Shown piece after piece: positions 5,988-12,419 of a stretch of DNA of 13,010 nucleotides (positions are counted from its first letter, which is position 1; each line of letters starts with the position of its first letter). The DNA lies in assembly GCA_035272265.1 (NCBI GenBank), contig DATEQV010000138.1, positions 1-13,010 of the forward strand, given 5' to 3'. Source of the DNA: Acidisphaera sp035272265 (GTDB lineage Bacteria; Pseudomonadota; Alphaproteobacteria; Acetobacterales; Acetobacteraceae). The notes beneath the pieces are model-generated. The model was given only the letters and a program-made list of their open reading frames with translations. It was not told the origin of the DNA and did not search any database. A program made the translations under genes and the position numbers.

Positions 5988-8002
5988 GGCTCCGGATGTG
6001 GCATGGCCAACCCGTCATGGAAAGAAGAGCCGGTCAGATGGACAGCCCGTTCCTGCGCCATATCAGGGCCGTGCATACCGCCGTGCTGCCCGGGCGGCGG
6101 CTGCCCCTGACGTTGGGGGGCGCCCTGGTCGGCTACGTGGAGCCGGGGTTCGCCGACCTTCTGGCCGGGTTCCCGGCGTTCCGGCTTCTGGCCGCCGAGG
6201 TCGCCTGCGACGACGGCCATGCTTTGCAGACCGCCGCCCGGCTTCTGGCCGATGCCGGCGTGCTGGTCTGGCGTGGCGAGGCGTTCGACGTCCGCGCCGA
6301 TCCCGACCGGCCGTCGCTCGCCAGGCTGGACCGTGGCGCGCTGCCGAAGTTCGGCGTTTTCGCCAGCGGGGTGCATCTGAACGGGCTGGTCCGCCGCGAC
6401 GGCGGGCTGCATGTCTGGGTCGGGTATCGCGGGGCCGACCGGCTGCTCGATCCCGGCAAGCTCGACCACATCGTCGCCGGCGGCGTGTCGGCCGGCTACG
6501 ATCCGCGCGGCACGCTGGTCAAGGAGGCGGAGGAGGAGGCGGCGATCCCGGCGTCCCTGACCGAGCGCGCGGTCGAGGTCGGGCGCATCGCCTACGCGAT
6601 GGAGCGGCCCGAGGGCCTGCGGCGCGACAGGCTGCATTGCTACGACCTGGAGCTGCCGGAGGAGTTCGAGCCCTATTCGACGGACCACGAGGTCGAGCGC
6701 TTCGAGCTGTGGCCGGCGGCGCGCGTCGTCGAGCGCGTCCGCGAGACCGACGACTTCAAGTTCAACGTCAACCTGGTGCTGATCGACCTGTTCATCCGGC
6801 ACGGATTGCTGCCCGACGACGAGGCGGCGGTGCTGCGCGAGGCGCTGGACCGCGGTTGCGTCTGAACCGGACCGGGGTTGGGTGCCGGGGCGCGGGATCG
6901 TCGGCCGGGCGGCGCCGATCTTGATGATGGTCGTGTCGCCGGGCGGATACGGGATGCGGGCGATTTTCGGCCGCGCGGGAGTCGCGGGTTCCGGGGCGCT
7001 GTCCGGCGTTGCCGGCGCAGGTGCGGGCGCAGCGGGCGGCGGCGCGGCTTCGGCCTGCGGCGCGGATGAGCTGGCCGCGGGCGCTTCGTCATTCGGCGTC
7101 GCGGCTTCGGGCGGCGCGGCTTCGGACGGCGGGTCCGATGGCGCGGCCGCGTGTGCCTCGTCATTGCGAGCCGCCGCTTGGCGGCGTGGCAATCCAGGGC
7201 CGCGCGACAGACGTTTGTCACGTTGCCCTGGATCGCCACGTCGCTTCGCTCCTCGCGATGACGAGGGAATGGTTCCGTGCGTGACCTTCTCGTCCGGCCC
7301 AGGAACGCGGTCCGGCGACTGTTCCGCAGCGTGCACGTGACGGTGCGCGGCCTCGCGCGCGACTTCGCGGTCGCGCCGACGGGCGCGGCTGCGCTGGGTC
7401 ATGCGTTGCAGCGTGCGGGTGTGGGCGCGTACGAGCTTGGCCTCGGCTTCGCGGCGCTCGACGATGAACCAGCGCTCGGTTGCGGGAGGGTATTCGCGGC
7501 GTCGGTCGCGCCAGCGCTTCCAGCCGAGCATGACCCAGATCACCGGCGGCGGCCCCGGCTCCGGGGTGCGGGCGGCGCGCTGGCGGCGGCGGGTCTCGGC
7601 CCAGGCGCGGCGCTCGGCGAGCAGGCGCATGGAGGCTCGCGTCGCGAGGCGGTGCAGGCGGCATTCGGCCTGCCAGTCGCCCTCGTTGGCGCGTTTGTAG
7701 AGCGCGCGGGTTTCGGTGCAGTGGGCGCAGCGGTGGCGGGTGGTGGGGTAGCGGGAGGCCTCGAGGTCGCACCAGGAATAGAGGTCGCGATGGCCGGACG
7801 GCTTGCGGAACAGGCGCTGGGGCCTGGGCCGGCGTTCGCAGAAGGCGTCCTGGATGATCTCGACGCGGAACATGCGCTCGCGCATGGACACGGCGATCTC
7901 GGGTTCGGGCTCCGGTGTTTCGCGCACGCGGGTGCCGCGGGCGTAGGGGACCCGGAGCCTGCGATAGAGCCGCTTGAGGAAGGGCGGCAGGAAGTCGAAC
8001 AT
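5984..8002 (-). CDS. Unknown protein; well-supported start, C-terminal half doubtful
   Basis: Translation from the ATG at 8002 is strongly supported by AAAGGAGG four bases upstream and a sigma70-type promoter at 8041-8069. Residues 1-230 look like a real protein: basic, rich in Trp and Arg, with Cys55, Cys78, a CAHC pair (Cys92/Cys95) and CRLH (Cys114/His117) that could bind zinc. Residues about 246-283 are the in-frame translation of a REP-like repeat (7156-7266). Residues about 284-355 are Ala/Pro-rich, followed by KIARIPYPPGDTTIIKIG. After residue 379 the frame runs antisense to the entire Nudix gene and stops at 5984, for 672 residues in all. That last 294-codon part needs no selection, because codons of the two strands align 1-to-3 and stops would arise only from TTA, CTA or TCA in the Nudix gene. 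The credible coding part is about 6866-8002. I do not recognise the family. Confidence 0.5.
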   Translation of the reverse strand: MFDFLPPFLKRLYRRLRVPYARGTRVRETPEPEPEIAVSMRERMFRVEIIQDAFCERRPRPQRLFRKPSGHRDLYSWCDLEASRYPTTRHRCAHCTETRALYKRANEGDWQAECRLHRLATRASMRLLAERRAWAETRRRQRAARTPEPGPPPVIWVMLGWKRWRDRRREYPPATERWFIVERREAEAKLVRAHTRTLQRMTQRSRARRRDREVAREAAHRHVHAAEQSPDRVPGPDEKVTHGTIPSSSRGAKRRGDPGQRDKRLSRGPGLPRRQAAARNDEAHAAAPSDPPSEAAPPEAATPNDEAPAASSSAPQAEAAPPPAAPAPAPATPDSAPEPATPARPKIARIPYPPGDTTIIKIGAARPTIPRPGTQPRSGSDATAVQRLAQHRRLVVGQQSVPDEQVDQHQVDVELEVVGLADALDDARRRPQLEALDLVVRRIGLELLRQLQVVAMQPVAPQALGPLHRVGDAPDLDRALGQGRRDRRLLLRLLDQRAARIVAGRHAAGDDVVELAGIEQPVGPAIPDPDMQPAVAADQPVQMHPAGENAELRQRATVQPGERRPVGIGADVERLATPDQHAGIGQKPGGGLQSMAVVAGDLGGQKPERREPGQKVGEPRLHVADQGAPQRQGQPPPGQHGGMHGPDMAQERAVHLTGSSFHDGLAMPHPEP
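6038..6865 (+). CDS. Nudix hydrolase with N-terminal DUF4743 domain
   Basis: This 275-residue protein has the two-part build of DUF4743-Nudix proteins, related to the Tnr3-type thiamine-diphosphate Nudix group. The N-terminal DUF4743 part begins near SPFLRHIRAVHTA. The Nudix part contains KLDHIVAGGVSAG and the Nudix helix KEAEEEAAI near residues 142-170. Compared with the consensus GX5EX7REUXEEXGU, the RE is KE and the distal EE is intact, while the first Glu position is Tyr. As I recall, this loosened box is usual in the family. The metal-binding Glu cluster is present, so it is probably active on a nucleoside-diphosphate-type substrate; which one cannot be told. I chose ATG 6038 because family proteins begin around 'FLRHI' and GAAGAG lies upstream. 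In-frame ATGs at 5996 and 6017 would overlap the leader of the divergent exporter. The minus strand is also open throughout (see the 5984-8002 entry). Confidence 0.88.
   Translation: MDSPFLRHIRAVHTAVLPGRRLPLTLGGALVGYVEPGFADLLAGFPAFRLLAAEVACDDGHALQTAARLLADAGVLVWRGEAFDVRADPDRPSLARLDRGALPKFGVFASGVHLNGLVRRDGGLHVWVGYRGADRLLDPGKLDHIVAGGVSAGYDPRGTLVKEAEEEAAIPASLTERAVEVGRIAYAMERPEGLRRDRLHCYDLELPEEFEPYSTDHEVERFELWPAARVVERVRETDDFKFNVNLVLIDLFIRHGLLPDDEAAVLREALDRGCV
7156..7266. repeat. REP-like inverted repeat (alphaproteobacterial dispersed type)
   Basis: A 111-bp imperfect inverted repeat begins CCTCGTCATTGCGAG and ends CTCGCGATGACGAGG. Inner arms read GGCGTGGCAATCCAGGG and CCCTGGATCGCCACGTC, around a centre with GACAGACGTTTGTC. 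This form, in which CGTCATTGCGAG flanks a CAATCCAGG pair, is a familiar dispersed repeat in alphaproteobacterial chromosomes; that is recalled, not searched. Here it lies inside an open minus-strand frame and adds an Arg/Gly-rich stretch of about 37 residues to that product. Confidence 0.8.
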
Positions 8003-8038
8003 TGCCCCTCCTTTCGTGGCGGGCGTCAAAACCGGCCA

Positions 8039-8083
8039 CCAGAATAGGACCAAGTTCCCAGCATGTCAAGGATTTTATTCTGG
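8039..8083. promoter_or_regulatory. Inverted repeat bracketing the promoter, putative operator pair
   Basis: CCAGAATA at 8039-8046 and TATTCTGG at 8076-8083 are perfect 8-bp complements separated by 29 bases. One arm covers the -10 of the minus-strand promoter and the other lies just upstream of its -35. The arrangement would suit a repressor that binds both arms. The centre-to-centre distance is 37 bp, about three and a half helical turns. It could also be coincidental. Confidence 0.35.
8041..8069 (-). promoter_or_regulatory. Sigma70-type promoter for the minus-strand unknown gene
   Basis: On the minus strand TTGACA (8064-8069) is followed after exactly 17 bases by TATTCT (8041-8046). This is a perfect -35 and a 4-of-6 match to TATAAT. 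Transcription would start near 8034, giving a leader of about 32 bases before the ATG at 8002 with its AAAGGAGG site. The -10 is overlapped by one arm of an inverted repeat (8039-8046 / 8076-8083). Confidence 0.75.
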
Positions 8084-8143
8084 AAAGTCCCGACGCGGAA
8101 TTGACGCTTTTTCGGCCTTGGGGCGGATGTCAAGAAAGGCGTG

Positions 8144-8167
8144 GGTGCCGGGCCGGCGCCCGGCACC
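8144..8167 (+). promoter_or_regulatory. Strong GC hairpin in the leader before the 52-codon frame and corA-like gene
   Basis: GGTGCCGGGC and GCCCGGCACC form a perfect 10-bp stem around the loop CGGC. It ends 45 bases before the ATG at 8213. There is no T-run, so if it terminates transcription it is not of the intrinsic kind. It could be a leader RNA element for the metal transporter or a stop for upstream transcription. Confidence 0.4.
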
Positions 8168-8212
8168 GAAAGGCTCGGATTCGACAGGCCTTGCCACAGG
8201 AGAGAAGACGAG

Positions 8213-8371
8213 ATGTCAGCGGTCATCGAGCAGGCGCCGTGTTCGGATTCCCGAGCCGCGGCCCCTGTCAGCATGAACGGCGTTTCGGTTGACCGCCCCC
8301 TGCCGCGCAGGCCTGCGTACGATCCTTCACCGATCCGGCGGCATCGGCCCTTGCGACCGACCCGCGGATGA
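8213..8371 (+). CDS. Small Pro/Arg-rich reading frame, possible leader peptide of the CorA-like gene
   Basis: This frame of 52 codons begins MSAVIEQAPCSDSRAAAPVS after an AGGAGAGAAG Shine-Dalgarno-like stretch. Its second half is rich in Pro and Arg (DRPLPRRPAYDPSPIRRHRP), with nine Pro in all. It ends 10 bases before the preferred start of the CorA-like gene. In enterobacteria, Mg transporter genes mgtA, mgtCBR and corA are known to have short leader ORFs, and Pro codons matter in some of them. By analogy this could be such a leader. The sequence shows only the frame, its ribosome site and its position. It may equally be an ordinary small protein or non-coding. Confidence 0.4.
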   Translation: MSAVIEQAPCSDSRAAAPVSMNGVSVDRPLPRRPAYDPSPIRRHRPLRPTRG

Positions 8372-8381
8372 GGCGCTGACG

Positions 8382-9458
8382 TTGAGCGGCCCAGTTCTGA
8401 GCGGCGTGACCCGGACATCCACAACCCGCGGCCTGTGGATGCTGCCGGAGACCTCTCGGGCGGCCGGAGCCGAGGCTGAAACGGGCCGAAAGGGCGAGTT
8501 GATCGCGTTCCTGGCGGATGTCGACGGCGTTCGGCATGTCGAGGCGGCGAATGCCGTGAGCGAGGCGGTTGCTGCCGGCAAGCTATGTTGGATCGATATC
8601 GTCGCGGCGGACCCTGCCGTCCGGGCGACGCTGGTGCAGGCGCTGCAGCTCGATGCGGTCGACGAGGGCTGGATTCTGCGCTTCGACCAGGCGGGCCGCA
8701 TGGGCCTCGCCCCGAAAAGACTGCGCGCCGTCACTTGGCTGTCTGACCGTCCGCTTGGCCTGTCGGAAGTTCATCTGTTTCACACGCGCAGGATGATCGT
8801 GACGGTGTGGACCGGCGATGCCGCGGCGCTCGACAGCATACGACGACAATTCGTGGATCGGGCCTGTGCGCTGGAGCGGAGCCCGCTGGAGGCGACGGCG
8901 ATCGTTCTACAGTTGTTGCTCGCCACGGTTCATAACGCCGTCGGCGACATCGATGCAACCCTGGAGAGGGTTTTGCAGCAGCGTGAGAAAAGCGGCCCGG
9001 GCGCCGTCAAGCTTACCACCCTGACCGACGGGCTTCACCAGTTGAGATCGGTGCTGTTCAGCATCGATCGGTACGGAAGCTCGGTTCGCCTCGCGGTCGC
9101 CGGAGTCGAGGCCTTGCCGGGCATCGACCCGCGCGCGACCGAGGAGCTGAACGACTATGCCGACCAGGTCGACGACGTCGTCCAGCGCCTGCAGCAGCGA
9201 AACAGTTGGGCCTCGGATATCACGCAGGATTATGTCGAGGCGATCGCCGAACGCCAGGGCGAGCAGATTGCCAGACTGACGATCGTCTCGATCGTTTTCC
9301 TGCCGATCACATTCCTGACCGGCTTCTTCGGTATGAACTTCACTTGGATGACGAATGGCCTCGACGGCCCCCTCACATTCCTGCTCCTGGGCGTTCTCCT
9401 GCCGGTCGCCATCGTTGCGCTCACGGTGCTGTGGTTCAAGCGCCGCGGTCTGATCTAG
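8382..9458 (+). CDS. CorA/ZntB-family metal ion transporter
   Basis: Members of this family form pentameric inner-membrane channels for Mg2+ (CorA) or divalent cations such as Zn2+ (ZntB). The protein has a long cytoplasmic N-terminal domain, a helical stalk (about residues 165-300) and two C-terminal membrane helices. The first (IVSIVFLPITFLTGFFGMN) ends in the diagnostic GMN motif at about 317-319, followed by FTWM and the second helix LTFLLLGVLLPVAIVALTVLW, here split as LTFLLLGVLLPV and AIVALTVLW. The basic tail KRRGLI fits the inside end. Start choice is uncertain. TTG 8382 has GAGG nine bases upstream and gives 358 residues; ATG 8439 (339 residues) lacks a clear ribosome site; GTG 8406 is also in frame. 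The N-terminal soluble domain reads more like the ZntB branch, but I cannot separate Mg from Zn by eye. A 52-codon frame precedes it, and a short hairpin follows the stop. Confidence 0.9.
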   Translation: MSGPVLSGVTRTSTTRGLWMLPETSRAAGAEAETGRKGELIAFLADVDGVRHVEAANAVSEAVAAGKLCWIDIVAADPAVRATLVQALQLDAVDEGWILRFDQAGRMGLAPKRLRAVTWLSDRPLGLSEVHLFHTRRMIVTVWTGDAAALDSIRRQFVDRACALERSPLEATAIVLQLLLATVHNAVGDIDATLERVLQQREKSGPGAVKLTTLTDGLHQLRSVLFSIDRYGSSVRLAVAGVEALPGIDPRATEELNDYADQVDDVVQRLQQRNSWASDITQDYVEAIAERQGEQIARLTIVSIVFLPITFLTGFFGMNFTWMTNGLDGPLTFLLLGVLLPVAIVALTVLWFKRRGLI

Positions 9459-9753
9459 AACGGTTTCACATGAACCGTATCAACACGTCATGGCCCGCCC
9501 CCGGGCTGCGCCGAAGGCGCACTCGCGGACAGGCTCCGGCGGGCCATCCCGGCAAAGGCGTGGATGGTCCGCCTTCGCGGACCATGACGAGACTGAGATG
9601 AGTGCAATCACACTCAGGTTGAAGAAGCGGCCCGGAGCGGCGTAGGCTGTCATGTGAAAGTCCAGGACGTTCGTCCAAGGAATGGCGGGTCCGCCATCCC
9701 GAACGGACCGATATTCCGAAAAGACCGGCGCCGCGCGGGCAGGGAGGACGAAC
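9459..9753. other. Intergenic region filled by palindromic repeats
   Basis: There is no gene in these 295 bases. After the CorA-like stop comes a small hairpin (ACGGTT 9460-9465 with AACCGT 9473-9478), then the composite palindromic repeat (9490-9623). A further related hairpin, ATGGCGG/CCGCCAT at 9682-9697, lies just before the next gene. The ribosome site GGGAGG for ATG 9754 closes the region. I found no convincing promoter. Confidence 0.7.
9490..9623. repeat. Palindromic repeat, copy 1 (two head-to-head units)
   Basis: Unit A (9490-9547) is a long hairpin closed by ATGGCCCGCC / GGCGGGCCAT, with an inner TGCGCC-GAA-GGCGCA hairpin. Unit B is inverted and shortened (9564-9585), ATGGTCCGC-CTTC-GCGGACCAT. 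It is followed by a tail with a second small hairpin, TGAGTG/CACTCA (9599-9616), ending TTGAA at 9623. The layout is like a BIME/REP mosaic. Bases 9579-9623 match 12471-12515 at 42 of 45 positions in the same orientation, and unit A matches 12420-12477 in the opposite orientation. Confidence 0.85.
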
Positions 9754-10473
9754 ATGGGCGCCGATGACGCACAACGCGCGTGGGTCAAGAGCGTGCTGGG
9801 GGTGACGTTCGCCGCCACGGACGAGGGGGCGGCCCGGCAGGACGGCGCTGATCCTGCAAGAGAATTGCGTGACCGGCTCGCACGTCTGCGGACCGACGGG
9901 CAAAACCTGCAGGATTCCCAGATCGTGGCTCAGATCGCGAGCTTTGCCGCGCGTGCGGAGGCGGCCATCGACTCCGGTCGCTTCCCGAGAGCGGAACAAT
10001 TGCTGGGCGCGCTCGCACAGGCGATTGCAGATGGCACCGAGACACCGCCCACGCCGCAGGCCGTCCAGACGTCGGAACATGCGGCCGAGGCGGCTGACAC
10101 GAACGCGCCCGGGACCGCCACGGCGATGACGAACGCGCTCGAGAGCGCGCGGCAGCGTTGGGACGGCGCGCTTGCCGAGGCGCGCGACGGCGCGAGTGAA
10201 CAACGCGCCGAACTAGAGGCCTATTTCCCGGAGCAGGCGGAGGCCTTCGAGCGCAAGCTCGATGGCTACTGGCAGAGTCTGGCTGACGCCCTGAATGCGG
10301 CGCAGGCGCAGGATGGCGCCGCAGATGTCGATCAGGTGCTGTGGACGGCGACCGAGCTGCGCGCACAGATCATGGCCGACGACGTGTTCGACTTCCTGGA
10401 CAGCAACGGCGTGCCCGTGCGGCCCGCGTTCACCGCGGCGCTCGATGAGGTGGACCAATTGCTGGGGTCCTGA
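9754..10473 (+). CDS. Helix-rich protein of unknown function, first gene of the accessory cassette
   Basis: This 239-residue, Ala-rich protein is predicted to be almost entirely helical. It begins MGADDAQRAWVKSVLGVTF, then has a helical hairpin around residues 30-95 (ELRDRLARLR...RFPRAEQLLGALAQAI). A Pro/Thr/Ala-rich linker spans about 95-123. A second helical bundle contains FERKLDGYWQSLADALNAA and a C-terminal block MADDVFDFLDSNGVPVRPAF. I do not recognise a named family. The AWVxxVLGVTF start and the 'D-N-V-V' C-terminal block remind me of helical linker regions in proteobacterial polymorphic-toxin-type proteins, but this is memory and not a match. There is no signal peptide or membrane segment. 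ATG 9754 has GGGAGG six bases upstream; the in-frame ATG at 9682 lies within a repeat hairpin and was rejected. It is 49 bases ahead of the metallopeptidase gene and is probably cotranscribed with it. An adaptor or chaperone role is possible. Confidence 0.75.
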   Translation: MGADDAQRAWVKSVLGVTFAATDEGAARQDGADPARELRDRLARLRTDGQNLQDSQIVAQIASFAARAEAAIDSGRFPRAEQLLGALAQAIADGTETPPTPQAVQTSEHAAEAADTNAPGTATAMTNALESARQRWDGALAEARDGASEQRAELEAYFPEQAEAFERKLDGYWQSLADALNAAQAQDGAADVDQVLWTATELRAQIMADDVFDFLDSNGVPVRPAFTAALDEVDQLLGS

Positions 10474-10522
10474 CCCGGATCGATGTTTCGCCGTCGCGGC
10501 TCGTCACAGCGAGGAGTTGAAG

Positions 10523-12367
10523 ATGCCGACCGAGTATCTTTGCCGGGCCTGCAACGAGTGGGGGATCAACGACGTCCAGTGCCAGTTCTGCAAGAAGCCG
10601 CTGAAGAACCCGGATAGCCGCGAGGTGCAACAGGCGCCGAACCCGCAGCCTTGGCAGGCTGGGCAAGGCGTCGGCGGGGGTCAGCCCCTGCCCCAAGGGC
10701 AACGCCTCGGTGGGCAGCGTGTCGGCCAGCCCATGCCCGCACGGCAACACTTCGACGATCCGGCTCAGGCCCAGCCCCAGCCACGACCCCAAGCGCAAGG
10801 CGTCGGCGGCCCGGGTCAGGGCCAGCCCCCGCTCCCCTTACGGCAAGGCGGCGGCGGGCAGGGTGCGGGCCAGCCCTGGGGTGGAGTGCCGCAGGGGCAG
10901 CCCGGCGGCCAGTTCGGCCAGCCCCGGGGTGGAGTGCCGCAGGGGCAGCCCGGCAGCCAGTTCGGCCAGCCCCGGGGTGGGGGCCCGGCGAGGACGGGCC
11001 GTCAAGGGCCGACGGCATTCGCACAGCAATTCGCGATCAAGCTCGGCGCGAAGACCAAGGCGCAGGAGCAGCGCGCCGCGGCCAATCAAGACCTGAAGGA
11101 TAGACTGGATCGCCTCTCCGGCATCGCGAACGGAAACGATGCGAAGCTGAAGCAAGACATCGCGGAGGGCGCGAGCAAAGAACTTTCGGACATGGATGAC
11201 CGGACACTCAAAGCCCTCGGGCAAAATCCAGCCGCCGCCGCGGCCATGATTGCGCGGTTGTCGTGCTTCAAGGTCGTCAAGGTCGTCGGCGACAAGCGGA
11301 TCTTGTGCCCACCGCCCGAGCAGATGGAGGTGTTGGCCAAGCTGTACCGCGTGATCGAACTCGACCCGGAGTTCGAAGACGGCGACCGAACGCACCGTGC
11401 CGCCGTCCTGAACGCCTTGTCGGGGGACGAGGTGGAGGCGATGCGCAACGGATGGAAAACCGGCGCCGCGCTGGGGAGCGATGAGACCAAACAGAACCAA
11501 CTCCGGAGCATTCAAGGGGTCCAGACAAAAATCCTCGGGTTCACGGCTGCGATGGCGTTCGACGAGTTGAGGACCGGAGTGGGCGGGACGTGCGGTGGCG
11601 TCGACGGCAAGGTCGTGACGATTTCGACGGCGGAGAACGCCAACCAGGATTTCGACGACGCCCTCGAAACCGTCGTTCACGAAACCACGCACGCCTACCA
11701 GCGAGCTCTGTTGCAGGAGATCACTCGTCCTGATGGAAAGGTCGGTCTCGACGATACCCGCTACGCGCAGGCTCAACTGTTCAAGCTCAATAACGAGGCG
11801 TACTACGACGGGCCTGTTGCGCCGCCGGTCAGACCGACCGGTGAGGACGCCACGACAGAATCGATCGAGGAGTACAACCGCAAGAGGCGGCAATACGACG
11901 AGCAGCTCGAGGCCTACGAGAACCAGCCTGTGGAGCGCCACGCCATTAAGGCCGGCAACGAGGCGGGGCGGCTGTTCGATGCCAATGCGCATCTCCCGCG
12001 CAACGTCAAAGTGTTGGGCGCCATCAGCCGTTTCCTGCCGGCGAGGAGAGATGTCGTCGACGCTGTGTTCGAACGTATCGAACAAGGCGTCGACAGGCAG
12101 CAGCTGACCGCTGCCATGCTCGAGATCGACAGTATCACACAGGAGGCGATTCCCGCGTCAGAGGTCCGGTATCACGAATTGGTCGATGAACTCCACAAAG
12201 TCGGAGCGTGGCAGGAGGCTGTCGAGATGTGGGACAGATTGAACGAGATCTGGACAGGCGCCCGGCACACGCCCGCGGAACGATTGGACGCGCTCGGAAA
12301 GTTGGATGACTTGGAGAACGAATTTAGGGCAAAAATCGAGCAGAAGAAAGTTGAATACAGCCCGTAA
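10523..12367 (+). CDS. Zinc-ribbon protein with putative HEXXH metallopeptidase domain
   Basis: This 614-residue protein has three parts. Residues 1-25 form a zinc ribbon with Cys7, Cys10, Cys20 and Cys23 (CX2C-X9-CX2C). Residues about 33-165 are a disordered Gly/Gln/Pro-rich linker with a 48-bp tandem duplication. The rest is mostly helical and holds a gluzincin-like active site: HETTHAYQ at 386-393, with His386 and His390 as zinc ligands and Glu387 as the catalytic base. The third ligand is probably Glu471 in NQPVERHA; NNEAYY (Glu425) is an alternative. The beta strand TCGGVDGKVVTIS precedes the active-site helix. HExxHAYQ followed by a QPxERxA motif is a layout I associate with effector or toxin-type peptidases; this was not searched. 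No signal peptide or membrane helix is present. ATG 10523 has GAGGAG about seven bases upstream. The last third is visibly richer in A/T and Lys codons than the surrounding genes. The substrate is unknown. Confidence 0.8.
   Translation: MPTEYLCRACNEWGINDVQCQFCKKPLKNPDSREVQQAPNPQPWQAGQGVGGGQPLPQGQRLGGQRVGQPMPARQHFDDPAQAQPQPRPQAQGVGGPGQGQPPLPLRQGGGGQGAGQPWGGVPQGQPGGQFGQPRGGVPQGQPGSQFGQPRGGGPARTGRQGPTAFAQQFAIKLGAKTKAQEQRAAANQDLKDRLDRLSGIANGNDAKLKQDIAEGASKELSDMDDRTLKALGQNPAAAAAMIARLSCFKVVKVVGDKRILCPPPEQMEVLAKLYRVIELDPEFEDGDRTHRAAVLNALSGDEVEAMRNGWKTGAALGSDETKQNQLRSIQGVQTKILGFTAAMAFDELRTGVGGTCGGVDGKVVTISTAENANQDFDDALETVVHETTHAYQRALLQEITRPDGKVGLDDTRYAQAQLFKLNNEAYYDGPVAPPVRPTGEDATTESIEEYNRKRRQYDEQLEAYENQPVERHAIKAGNEAGRLFDANAHLPRNVKVLGAISRFLPARRDVVDAVFERIEQGVDRQQLTAAMLEIDSITQEAIPASEVRYHELVDELHKVGAWQEAVEMWDRLNEIWTGARHTPAERLDALGKLDDLENEFRAKIEQKKVEYSP
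10871..10980 (+). repeat. 48-bp in-frame tandem repeat in the Gly/Gln/Pro linker
   Basis: Bases 10871-10918 and 10919-10966 are 46/48 identical, and a third copy begins with 14 matching bases before diverging. The unit encodes 16 residues around GGVPQGQPGxQFGQPR. The period is a multiple of three, so copy-number change would lengthen or shorten the linker without a frameshift. Confidence 0.9.
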
Positions 12368-12419
12368 GTTTAGGCGGGATTCGCACGAGCGCACCTTTTC
12401 GCCCGGCCGCAAGGCGTGG

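Noticed and set aside
3411..6110. An 899-codon open frame on the + strand spanning rpmB, the small gene and the ABC exporter
   Set aside because: It is antisense to clearly conserved genes, rich in Arg/Ala/Asp/His low-complexity text, and in the codon register where stops arise only from rare TTA, CTA and TCA codons. No ribosome site or family motif was seen.
7218..8069. A 283-codon minus-strand frame overlapping the unknown gene in another phase
   Set aside because: It is dominated by Arg, Pro, Ala and His and lacks a ribosome site. The frame starting at 8002 has AAAGGAGG and more balanced composition.
8101..8129. TTGACG at 8101-8106 as a -35 for the CorA-like unit
   Set aside because: The base positions 17 bases downstream read CGGATG, which is not a -10; no other spacing gave a good match.
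9682..9753. Upstream ATG at 9682 as the start of the helical cassette protein
   Set aside because: It lies within a repeat-like hairpin (ATGGCGG/CCGCCAT) and has no ribosome site, whereas ATG 9754 has GGGAGG at proper spacing.
10838..12085. A 415-codon minus-strand frame antisense to the metallopeptidase gene
   Set aside because: The + strand frame has a ribosome site, a zinc ribbon and HEXXH motifs; the minus frame shows none and has a repeat-derived tail.
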